A stretch of 64,000 nt of DNA from Nymphaea colorata (Eukaryota; Streptophyta; Magnoliopsida; Nymphaeales; Nymphaeaceae): positions 25,309,876 to 25,373,875 of the forward strand of contig NC_045142.1 in NCBI RefSeq assembly GCF_008831285.2. Reading direction: 5' to 3'. The translations under genes and the position numbers were made by a program. This document shows, in pieces, positions 1 to 12,000 of this stretch. The notes beneath the pieces are model-generated. The model saw only the letters and a program-made list of their open reading frames with translations, had not been told where the DNA came from and ran no database searches. Every line of letters starts with the position of its first letter. The first letter of the stretch is position 1.

Positions 1-186
1 AAATTTTGTACGTCAAAAGTAGGAGAATCTAGTTAGGCATCACACAGATATCTTTAACTTCGAACTTTTTTCTTCTTCTGGGGCAATTTATCATTTTCAT
101 CTGTTTATTTTTTTTCCCCTGCGCTTCTTCATTAGCCATTGCAGGAAAGTGCGGCTGAGTAACTAACAGTGCCTTACTATGAACAG

Positions 187-3100
187 GTGCAACTTGAGCC
201 CACTTCTTCATGGGCATTGCTTCAAGGGCAATTCTATGGAGCTTCAAAATATACTGGAGTTCTACAAGCAACTAAAGATATCTTTAGAGAAGAAGGTTTT
301 CCGGTATATTATCTCTTGTAGTATATAAGAACACACACACACACACACCCATCTACCCACAAAGGGTAAATGCAGATGTCCAAACCAACCCCACATCTGG
401 CTGGATTTTATGCAAATTAGAAAAATTAATTTTATATACATGCTTGATGTCATGAAATTCACCTCTTGAATTGTCTGGTACCGGCGTCCAGTACAAGGCA
501 GACCTGAAGCACAATACTGTAGAATTTTAACTTTGGTTGGAACTACCCAATATTATAGAAATTTTTTGAATCCATTGGTGTTGGTATGGTTAGGTACATT
601 TTCTGATCCTATGTGCAGAGAGCTGTTTCCGTCCTTCTTCTTGATCTCTCATATGGCTACTTGTAGGGATTTTGGAGAGGCAATGTCCCCGCTCTCCTCA
701 TGGTCATGCCTTATGCGGCAATTCAGTTTACAGTCTTGCACAAGTTGAAGACTTTTGCTGCTGGTTCTTCAAAATCAGGTCAGCTTTTGATGAGATTAAG
801 CTGAATCTATGTCAATGCTATTTGAAGTGCTTATTTGACCAGCCTTTCTTTTTCTTTTTGTTTGTGGCATTGATTCTGGCCTTTGAAAAAAATGAAAGCA
901 CATGATAGCGTGCTTAAGTTAGTGATAATATTTATGTATGATAGTATTTTAGTTTAAGTTGACTAAGAGGGATGATGCAAAACCTGTGAAGCAAGTTATA
1001 GCTTCTTGCTCGTCTGTTCAACCTACATCCAGAGCTCCTAATGTCTCTAAAATGGAAAAATGTTTCCATGAAACAGTTTCAGAAGTATGAAACTTATGGT
1101 GAAAGTTATCAACAAATCATGTAGTAAAAGTGCCTTGGCTCATGTTTGTTCCATGCAAAATTGCATTTTTGGTTCATTAATATTGTTTCTGATTTAATTT
1201 GCTGTATCGTTTGGCTTTTACCTTTTATGTGCATATCCCTTGTTCACAGATGTACTTGCATGAGTTTTATTTTTACGTGTTAATTGTGAAAGAAACAAGA
1301 AATATAGAAATCTTGTTACTGATGTCATAGTTAATTATTCAAGGAGTTAATTTTCAGTTTTTCTTTTTTTTGGGTTTTACGTACTTCCTTTTTTTTTTTC
1401 TTTCATGTTCTCATCGTGCAGAGGATCATCTTCGTCTGAGTCCATATCTATCTTATCTAAGTGGAGCATTGGCGGGAACTGCAGCAACAATTGGTTCCTA
1501 TCCATTTGATCTTTTGCGTACTGTTTTAGCTTCACAGGGGCAACCAAAGGTATGTCTAATGAAAGTTTCATTAGTTGCAAGCTTGCAGATTTGCAGTAGA
1601 GTCAGAGTGAAACTTGCAAATCTGCAATGCAGTGATAGTATATTGTCCTGGAATACCTGCTTTTAGGAACATTCTCTCAGACAATGAGGCTGTGTCGACT
1701 TATGCTAAAGTAAACCGGATCAAAACAAAAGCCTCTGAGTCTGTTGCTTGAAATGGCTGAGAGATGCTGGTTGTATTCAATTTTCCCTTTTCCTTTTGAG
1801 CATCTTTGCATTCTAGTAGGTGTTTTTTACAATCTCCCCCTTTCCAGAGAAAGAGGTAAAAGTTCCATTTAGAAGATTTTGGAATATCATAGCCTTTAGA
1901 CTATTAAGCCTACTGCAAACATGTGGCAGACTGGCAGTAGTGGTCATTATGATATGATCCACCATGAAACATTAAACTTTTGTAGGGCCAAACAATTTGC
2001 TATTGTGCCGGGATTACTGAGTTCATTAAACACAAGGATTTTGTGCCTTAAGAAAATCATGTGCATTCTGTAACAGGAATGGATCCACATTCTGAATCTG
2101 CTAGTTAATTATCCTGTGTAAATATAAATCTTTTATGGAGCTCCGTGATTATCGTTACATTACTTTGTGCATGTGACCAGGAAATGCAAACTTCAGGTCT
2201 CAAGCACTTAAAGTTCCGAAATTTGAATACATTAAAGCTGCCTAACCAGGTGTCAGACAATCTACAGACTGGAAAATATTTACAGTATCATTATTTTCAA
2301 GTGAATCTTTGGCGGGTTTGTCAAACTTCAGACAGGCCGTGCAATGCATTGGCTGGTTTTCTTCTTTGCTGAACACTAACTAAAGAAAAAAGAGAGTGGA
2401 AGGGGTGAACTAGCTCTGGAACATGATATTAGTACAAGAGGCATGAGCTGAATGATAAATAATAAATATTCATTCATGGATTTGATAGTTTGTACGCTCA
2501 GTCCATGTTAAATTTAAGTTGGATAACTGCTTCATCTGGTTAAATACTGTTTACCTTTCTCTTATTTGTTGAAGTTTTAATTGGTTTTAGAAATTTTTGT
2601 ACCACGTTTCTGTTTCAGGTTTACTCAACTATGAGATCTGCATTCCTCGACATTGTAAGAATGCGTGGTGTCTCTGGTCTATATGCTGGATTATCTCCTA
2701 CACTTGTGGAAATTATCCCCTACGCTGGCCTCCAATTTGGTACCTATGACACGTTCAAACGCTGGATCATGGTATTGCTCCGTCAAACTTTTACTGATTT
2801 GACATCCTTCATGCTGTTGAACAAAAAGTGGTTGCCTCATAAGTCTTCATGTCTTCGCTGCTTTCTGAAGAGAGAAGCAACTGACATACCTTGTTTTTGG
2901 ATTAAACTTTGTAAAAGTTTCTCTTTGCCATATCTTCTTAACTTACTCTCCACCAAGGTGCTTAGTTTCCTATTTTTCCTTTCTTTTTCCAAAAAATTAA
3001 GAAAAAACCCTACTTAGGAGACTGGAATCGGCAATCTTAAACTTTGTCTAATGCCGATTAAATCATTTAATTTTTAATCTGGTGGAATCAATAAAAGCTG

Positions 3101-4410
3101 AAAATATCTACATATATGTTTCTGTGTTTCTAGATGTGGAACCAATATGAATGCTCTCAGCCAAACTCAAGCCGGATAAACGAAGCGCCCTCAAGCTTCC
3201 AGCTTTTCCTATGTGGTTTAGCTGCCAGCACGTCATCTAAAGCTGTGTGTCATCCCCTGGATGTGGTAAAGAAGAGGTTCCAGGTAAGTGGTCCACCCTT
3301 TATGTAGTTAATTGAATAATCGAACAAGGGTCCTTACTATGCATAAGCATCTATTCTTATTCGTGGAGCATGAGAATTCATCGTTCACACCATTGCGATG
3401 ATTATTGTCAAGCTTGTTCTAATGACAACATCTGGAATTCTAATGACAACATCTTGAAGTAATATCGTATATTATGATTCACATTTGTTTGATCCAAAGC
3501 AAGTTGTGTATCATAACTGAATGTAATGTATGATGAAATTTGTAAATTTATTTAAAATTTTTAAATAAATCAAGAAAATACACTGCATGAGAAAGATAAC
3601 CTTCAATACAAATTGGAACCGCGATTTCACGTCTAAGCCCTCTGAATACTTAAATGAAGATGGAATAGATAAAGTTTAGGTGTGACATTTTTATTCAGGA
3701 AACGACTTAATTGGTCATAAAATATTCCATTTTTTTTCTGTTTCACATTTTGTGGAAATAAACTCTTGTAGGAAAATATGCATCTTACTATGTCAACTCG
3801 TTAGGATATAGACGAATAAGACATTTCTTTACCATTGACGCTTGACGATTACGTGCGGTAAGTAACGCTCTAACACTGAACGCACGACATGGCGGAACCA
3901 ACTCAGTTCAGTCTTCGACTCTTCCGAATAGGAGAATTAAACAAGGAACTTTTTAAGAAGTATAAGAAAGTAAGATTAATGAGGGAATATGCAATAGCGT
4001 CAACATAATGATTCATAAGGTCCAATCAATCGAAGAGAATGAAAATATAACTATTTAAATGATAAAAAATTTCAAGTATTAAAACATAATTGATTCTACG
4101 TATACGTGATTTTCCCATTTGATTCAACTTGAATCAATCGGTTCAGACTAGAGCTTTTACCACATTTATGTGGTATTATTTCCTGCTGTAGATTGAAGGA
4201 CTACAACGGCACCCAAAGTATGGGGCACGAGTTGAGAACTGGGCCTACCAAAGCATGTGGCATGCACTGAGAAGGATTGCTGGTGCCGAAGGCTGGGCGG
4301 GTCTCTACAAGGGTATTTTCCCTTCAATAATCAAAGCTGCTCCGGCGGGCGCTGTCACCTTTGCGGCTTACGAATACATTGCCGACTGGCTGGAATCCGG
4401 ACTGGCCTGA
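187..4410 (+). CDS. TPC: Mitochondrial thiamine diphosphate carrier, 5'-truncated by the window edge
   Basis: Member of the mitochondrial carrier family (SLC25) that imports thiamine diphosphate across the inner membrane. Six exons are visible: 187-303, 667-778, 1422-1549, 2619-2771, 3134-3283 and 4192-4410 (stop TGA). All introns are GT-AG and each junction keeps frame. The exons encode the end of the first carrier repeat ([16 protein letters not shown]), the second repeat with its signature PFDLLR, and the third with [10 protein letters not shown] followed by the matrix-helix motif GLYKG. The sequence closely follows plant TPC proteins as I remember them ([36 protein letters not shown]). 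The N-terminal exons with helix 1 and the first Px[D/E]xx[K/R] motif lie before base 1. Candidate AATAAA signals are at 4754-4759 and 4786-4791. The next gene is convergent. Other SLC25 members are possible but fit less well. Confidence 0.9.
331..348. repeat. (AC)9 microsatellite
   Basis: Uninterrupted AC dinucleotide run in the first visible intron of the carrier gene, 28 bases after the 5' splice site. Confidence 0.95.
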
Positions 4411-4930
4411 TCCCCAATTAACACACCTTGGTACTCTTCTGCCTGCATCCCTGAAACTGCAAAGTTTGTGCCTTAACGATAACGGTAAATTTTGTTTATT
4501 GCTTCAAGAGCCATATATCCGTGCAAAGCAAAACTGGTTAGAGCTCAGAGTAGATTGGGAGATTGTACAGCGGCTATGACGACCAAACTGGTGAGTTGCA
4601 CATCACGAAAGGCAAGAGATAAGATTTTGTTTCGATTGATTTATTCATTATCTACCTCTGAGTAATGGTATTTCTGCATGTATCTTATTCAACATCTTTT
4701 ATCCAATTTTTGTCATAATTTGAAGAAACGGGTCACAGGTTTCTGCGTATCCTAATAAAGGCCCCACTTCTGCTGTCAACTGCCAAATAAAAGCCTCAGA
4801 ATAGCTAGCGTCCTTTTGAAAATGAATATTTAGGCCAACTTTTGACTGAAGAGCAAAAGCACACTGATATGCCAAATTTTTTATTTAGTTGCTTAGTTAT
4901 TCTTCATTTCTCAATTCAGAGGCCGGTTTG

Positions 4931-5030
4931 AACAGATGAGGTGCTGGAGTCAGCCAAACCCCCTGTGAACATGTGCCCGTGGGGTACATGTTCATAAGGG
5001 GTGGGGGGTTATTCCACCCCCTCATCTGTT
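4931..5030. repeat. 100-bp inverted repeat (hairpin)
   Basis: Starts AACAGATGAG and ends with its exact reverse complement CTCATCTGTT. Pairing continues inward through CCCC/GGGG tracts to a central TGAACATGT...ACATGTTCA stem, so nearly the whole segment can fold back on itself. It lies about 520 bp after the carrier stop codon, between convergent genes. It may be a tiny foldback transposon or a structured 3' element; no target duplication is visible. Confidence 0.75.
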
Positions 5031-5180
5031 ATAACGGTAAAACAAAAAATCGGAAAATGAAGTATTGTCTTCTTCCATACGTTAAAAGTTAAGTAGAGTC
5101 CTTGAAACATATGAAAGTTTTAGGGCATGTTGAACGACACTTGTTTTGGAGGCAAAATAGTACATTCAAAACGCCAGTTA

Positions 5181-5344
5181 AGGCTTGTTTAGATGACAAT
5201 CACAAAAACCCAGTTTTCACGAAAAGGACATTTTCAAAAGGGAGTGAATAACCTCGCTCTTCCCAACTTTTTCACAGAACATCATTTTGGATGTCACTCA
5301 AACATAAAAACTAGGTTTCTCAAACTGATTGTTTGAACAAGCCT
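5181..5344. mobile_element. Small foldback/MITE-like element
   Basis: The left end AGGCTTGTTTAGATGACAAT and the reverse complement of the right end, AGGCTTGTTCAAACAATCAG, form imperfect terminal inverted repeats that continue through AAACC(C/T)AGTTTT. There is no coding capacity. A target-site duplication is not clear, so the superfamily is not assigned. Confidence 0.5.
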
Positions 5345-6031
5345 GTTTTTTCTCCAAGATAGTGTTTTTTAAGCCATCCAAACGCTACCTTAAGTTTTTC
5401 GTACCGTCTCTCCTCAAGTTTTTCATAGTGTTTGAAGCCGTCGTTCAAGTTGAAAGGCAGTTGTTCACTCACGTGAGAAAAGAACAGAGGTCTCCATTAT
5501 TTTCTCACCGATCGCCTTTTAACTTCTAGGGAATCCGTAAACTAAGTCCATGTTTGACAGTTGTCGGCAAAAGTTGCCAATATCAGGAACTTCATAAACA
5601 TGAGGCTTGTACTAAGAATTATGGGTAAAAGGTGGGCTGTAAATATAAAAATTCATGCTGATTTCATCTTTCTAAAACAACGCATGCCATTCTGTACAAT
5701 CCCATCTGTGTTGTCGTTCCATAAGCCGTAGAAGGCTAATCCAAAACACAATCTTTGTTGGTGTTACCAGCTTTCGACTAATATAACATGGCAATATATG
5801 TGGCCAAATCAAAATTGAATATCCCACACATGCTTCTGAATTTCCTTATTCTACTTTTGCTGTATCTGTTACAATTAAATTTCAATTCCAAAATTTTTTT
5901 CGTCTTCTCTCGCCATTGAGGGAAATCATAAAGTTTTATGTTCTTGTCTCCTAAATCCAATAGAAAACACATGGGAAGATATGCCAAAAATGGAGGCTCT
6001 GCCAGAAGACAAAAGAAAATTTTAAATTGGA

Positions 6032-9000
6032 CTATTGACCGGCTGGTGTCCCTGCTATCCATTCCCACAACCCGGTAGAGCCCTGCCTTTCTTTTGCACC
6101 CATTGCAGCAACCTCTTCGGATGCAACCTTCTGTCTGCGAAGCAGTTCTACTTCCCTCTCCAATGTCTCCATTTTTTGTAGCTTTGAGCGTATCTCAGCA
6201 ACATCAACCTGCTCAGTCAAATGCCAGTTGTCCACCGGGAATTAGAAGTCTTGTTCGCCCTTTTCTTAACTGGAGTCTGTTTTGTATTGGAGATCTGTTT
6301 CACTGCCTACCTACTCAAGTACATACTTTCAAATTACGTACTTCATTTTCAATTAATGTTTCTCATTGTCTGCTAAATTGTTGCACTGTCCTGTCTAATA
6401 TAACACGTTAAACACATGTAATTTCGGTTAAATAAAAAAACTCTTGTTCAAACAATTCTATTCAGTCGTAAGAAAGACCTAAATCAAGCGGTAAAATATT
6501 ATAATGTTTTGAAAATGTTGCTGAAAAAATGTCCACCGGGAATTAGTAGTCTTGTTCGTCCTTTTCTTAACTGGAGTCTGTTTTGTATTCGATATCTGTT
6601 TCAATAGAGAAAGACAAGATATTGCAGTATTTTGGAAACGTTGTTTAAAACTACTTCTTGCGATAGCGATTTCACTATTATGAATCATCAATCAGATCAA
6701 GATATTGCAGACGCAGTCCCACGAAATTCTTTTATTTACTTATGGTTTCTCTCCAAGTATTATTTGCTGCAGTGTCTCTGAAGGGTCTAAGGTTTGTTGA
6801 ATTAGTCCCTTCAGCCAACATTCTATCTCCACTAGTTAATCAAATTAAGCGAATGACCAGTACATCAGTCCACATGATATACATATTTCAAAACGTATAT
6901 ATATATATATATATGTATAACAAATATTACAGTAATATTATAAACTAGTGAAAGACTAGATATTACAGTGTTCTGAAAATGTCGCTGAAAAATACTCCTT
7001 GCGATTATTCTCTCATTTTACATATATATAAGCCTTTTAATTGTTCATTTCTTTTAGTTTTTTTAAAACTATTTTGAATATTTATGAATGTCTTTTTAAG
7101 AAGATTAGTAGCCAACTCAATATGATAATTATTTTTTTTATCATCGTTCACATATTTTTAGTTTTTTTGGATTTTGAAAAACATTTCGTTATGCCAGAGA
7201 AAATCCCAAAAGCGATATTCAGTTTGCTTATAATGTTCTTGTTCTTGTCCGCAGGTATGTTTGGTGTCTTCGCTGCTTAGCTTTAAAGTAAAACGTGAAC
7301 TCCCCACGACGTTCAAAAATCATCTAAATGTTAGGAAGCACAAACCTCCAGCTTGAAGCATCTTGACTGTTCGGTTGCAAGCTGACTTCGAAATGACTGA
7401 AGCTCCTGCATAAGACGAGACAGACAATCATCAGACTCAAATTGCGATTCCACGTTTGAAGACAAGCAAGCACCAGACTCAAGTTCCACTGTTCCTGGTG
7501 CTTTGTTCGATTCATACAGCTCCATGAATGACTTGCCTGGGAGAGCTCTGAATTCTGTGTCTCGGCTTCTGCAACCTCCTGCTGTAGCCGGAGGGTCAAC
7601 AGCTGCTCCTTGCTTAGTGCTGCCTCCAGACTTTCCTTCTCGGCCTTGAGGGTTGAAATAATAAGCTGCTCTCCATTTTCGTCAATGCCATCATTCTGTA
7701 AGAACTAACATATTTGAGTTACCTTGTAATCATCACTTCGGAGTTCAGAGTAAGAGTAGTCATCTATTTTCTGAGAAAAAAATTAGCAAACAGAACCAAC
7801 AAATGCCTGTTAGTATGAGAGGATCTACCTCAGGATTGTTCATGACAATTCCTTGGATTTTTCCAGCTTTAGTCCTCATCGCATCTGTTGTGGGCAAAGG
7901 AGTGATACTGTCTTTTGCCGGTGCATCCATCTCTGATGATAAGCTCGACTTCTGCCTTGGTTTAAGAACATGGACCTAATAAAACACGGGATCATGCCAA
8001 AATTATCTTAGAAAAATTTTCAGGTTGACTTCCGTCTTGGTTTAAGAACTTGAATCTAACGGAATATAGGATGAGAAAAAAGATCTTCGGAAGAGCATGC
8101 TCAAATGGCTTGCCTCATTGCTGTAACGCCCATTATATCCACCAAATGCAATGAGAACATCATCTCCATTTAAAGAGCATGACACCAAGCTTAAACCCTG
8201 CAACGTGATGAAATGCAGTCATTTCCATCAATAAATGGGTGATAAAATAAAAGTTGGGGCTGCCATCAACAATTAACGATAATCTTGTTTAAATCTGTGC
8301 AAAATTGTACTGGTACCATGCCCTTATCCAGCAATAAATATATAAAAGAAAATAGCATTCGTCAACAAGCAAATTAGTGAACTTACCTCGCTAGCCAGTG
8401 GGGAATGTCTATCGACTGTAGTTAGGACTGACCACGTGAATGTATTCATGTTTAGAACAACCGTTTCTGTGATCCCTGCAAAATCAAATCCTCCACAAGT
8501 CAATTGAGAGATTTTGGTATAATCGAGCTACAGCAATATCCAGATAACCTCTTCAAGAATGTTCACTTAATCCACAAGTGCTTGAATGAAATTAAACAGC
8601 TTTCAGCATGTCTAAGAGGTGCATCCAGTGATGTTCATGGCCCCATAGTGTGGAGGAATACTTCCCAGTACCACACATAAGTAGCAGTAGCACCGTACTG
8701 AAAGTATGAAGAGGCACATTAGTGACTGCGCGCATGCATGTGCATGACTGTGACACACGCCTAGTATCAATCATTTTCACATCGTCAATCAACAGAAAAC
8801 AGAGTCCAAGAGAATGCTTCAACATTTCACGTTTAGGCACATAACTTTTAATTGAATGACAAAAGCATGCCCAAGTTTCAAAGCTTTATATCTTCGGAGA
8901 ATAAACACAAAATGTTCAAACGTGGTTTTTCCTTTTATTCCTTTAAAAGAACCGTCGGCTTCCATGAACTTCATTTTTCTTTTATGCCTGATTACAGTTC

Positions 9001-12000
9001 AATATAAGACTTCGCTGGAAGGATTTGGAACCATTAAAGAAAGAGCAACCAAAACATTTCACCCATGCCTAGCACATGCTAGGAGGAGATGTGGTCACAC
9101 TAATGGCAGACTATCATGACGACATCACAGCAGAAAGTGAGAAAAATAAAAAATGGAAGTGGTAAAAGTTCAAAAAGTACCGTTCTTATTATCTCCACCA
9201 CCAACTATAAACCAATTTTCTCCTGCAGTTACACCCGCGTGTCCAGCTCGAGGGGTTGGGATGGTACCCTGCACCGTTGGAGTTGACCATACCATCTGCA
9301 TAAAAAACCAGTGTTGATAAGTCTTCTGGCACAGATTCTTCAATACAAAATGGGACTGGTTGAGCAAACATCTCGTACACTCTCCAAGTCGAGAACATGC
9401 AAATCATTGAAGCACGTAGTGTGTGAAGCGCCACCAAATATCAACAAGTAACGGTCTGCATGAACAGCAGCAGTGTGATCTGATCTTGGTGAAGGAGGCA
9501 GCCCCCTACAAATTTAAAAATTTACAGAATGTCCAGTGCTTCCATCTGATCTGGAATGTGTTAAAGATTGTGGAAGAAAAGAAAAGCTACAGCATGGCTT
9601 CATAAACTGTGGCAGTGATTTGGTACTAGAAGCATGAAAAAAGCACATTCAAACACTTGTTTCCTTTGATGATTGAATGCCTATGACTCTAAAGTTCTGG
9701 CACAGCATCCGTCATGCGTAAGGCTTGCATGGATTGCAGATTTCACATGGATGACACTAGCCGTGCAAGTTTTGAGCCTTGAAGAAGCTGGAACCATTTC
9801 AAAACACCAACTGCATAATGCTCTTTAAATAAGAGAAGTGGTGATCACTTATTCAGAATGGTATCAGCTTCCCTCTTTCACAGATCTTTAAATTGTAAAG
9901 TAAAAGAAAACGAAGACGGGTGATGGCATGAATGATCAAGCAAAGCAGGACCAGAAAATTACAGTTGATAACTTTAGTGGACAAACTTACACAGTATCTA
10001 TCTCGTCCCAAGTCATTGTCTCTAAATCAAGAATATAAAGATCATTTAGGAATGGCCTCTTTTGATCCTCACCGCCGAACACAACCAGACTTGATCCTAC
10101 AACAGTAACACTCTGCCCTCCACGGGAAACCTGGGAGGAACATTTAAGTGTTAGAGCATAAACACAAGACTGCTCAAAGGAAAAGAACATCAATCAACTT
10201 TCTTCATTTCAGAATATGTATAGCATGATCAACAACCATACAAAGTTATACAATGGGTTTGAACAGACACCAAAAGAATAGGTTTTGAGTTTCCTGGTGC
10301 ATATAATTCCCATGGAGCCCCAGTAAAACAATTTGCAAATTGCAGGGTACTCTCTTTGAATCTGGATCACCAACTGGAAGGCCACTGATGATATCTCCTC
10401 ATAGAGGATGATTGTTTCAAAAATAAATTCAATAATGTGATGTCCTCTTTTGTGGGCTCAAAATATATTCTATGAATGCCGGTTGGTATCAGGTAAGTGT
10501 TTAATAGACAGAATCTTACACACCGGAGGTGTCCCATATGTCACCAAGAATGACCAGGTACATGTTTGGAAATCAAATGCCTTCACTGCCACCAATAACA
10601 AGTTTGTCAAGCTTTCTAGAACTGTTCATGGAGTAAAATCAATCAATACTGATGGCCTTTACCTGTTACACTTCCGGAAGAACCTTTACCTTTACCAGCT
10701 ACAGAAAGAAGTTTATTCCTCCATGGTATCTTAAAGGAAAAAATGTTAATTTATTTAGTTATTCCAAACCAGAAAAAAAAAATTTCAATGCATTACAGGA
10801 AATGTGAACAACTTCCAGCAATCACAGATCAAATGAATGGCCCAAAAAGAAGATAGGATAAAGTTCCCAAAGTACTACCACCTTCTAACTTACCAAGGAG
10901 TGACCTGCACAGGGAGCTAAGGGAACTGGGGATGGAGAATCTTGAGATCCTAGTTCCATTTTAGGCTCAAGTTTTGACCATGTCAGGGTTTTCATGTCCA
11001 GAACCTGCACATTTCAATGTGGATTGGTACATCAGATACTCACTCAGTCAAAAAATGAGTGGACAACAAGGTTTTGAAAACATAAAATGCATAAAAAGAA
11101 AAATTAATGCCAAATCTACAGGTAATTCATATTTCATGCTACGTTCCATCCAAGAATTTTTAATAATTTGAATTGCTGATTAAATACCACAAATTTCACT
11201 AGCATGGCAAGTTGAAAATCAAATTGGCACCACTCTCAACCAGCTTATGAAAATCTTAAAGACTTAAACTATCAACACAGGAAAAAGCAATCAATATGCT
11301 GACAATCCCTTATACATGATCTTTTCTGGATACCTGAAGATCATTAAGATAGCGACCATTATGATTTCCACCAACAATGTACATTTTGTCTTGGATAGTG
11401 GCAGCTCCATGCTACAAAAGTTCAGTATCAAAAACTCAATAGATGCAACCGTGAATATTCTATAAATAAAATAGAGTATAACAATAAGATAACATCAAGC
11501 CATAAGCTTAAGAGTTCAGACCTCGTATCGAGCTTTTGGATGTGGACCATACACTGAGAGTGCAATCCATTTGTTATGGACATCAACTGGCTCAAATCCT
11601 TCCAAAACAACATCTTCGTCTTGTGTTTCTAAAACCCCACCTCCTGCAGTTTTGGTCCTTGGCTCTGGAAAGGAATTTCTGTCTGATATAACAGGCTTCT
11701 CTGTAGGATTCTGCAGATATCCACAGTAGACAAGATCTATAGAAATTGAGAATGTAAATATACAACAGAAGAAAATGTTCATTTTATCTTTGAAGTAGTC
11801 TAACAGCACACCTTATCAACCTCTAACAATGACACAGAAGAGACATAATAATAAATAAGGTACTGGTTACTGCAGAAAGTATAGGAAAACAAATGCAGTC
11901 TACGAAACAAATGCAGTCTATGGAATATCAAAATCATTGTTATAACAGGGAAGAAAGGAAAATAAAAGAACAGAAATTTTGGAGTAACATGGCCTACATG

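Larger units (their letters stand above)
4411..6031. other. Intergenic region between two convergent genes
   Basis: Holds the 3' UTRs of the carrier gene (+) and the acyl-CoA-binding gene (-). No coding ORF is convincing. It contains a 100-bp hairpin (4931-5030) and a 164-bp foldback (5181-5344), listed separately. The rest is AT-rich and unremarkable. Confidence 0.7.

Noticed and set aside
7331-7599. Reading through the ACBP intron at 7406-7536 as coding
   Set aside because: No GT donor in the read-through keeps frame into the next exon, while the GC donor joins two conserved coiled-coil blocks exactly.
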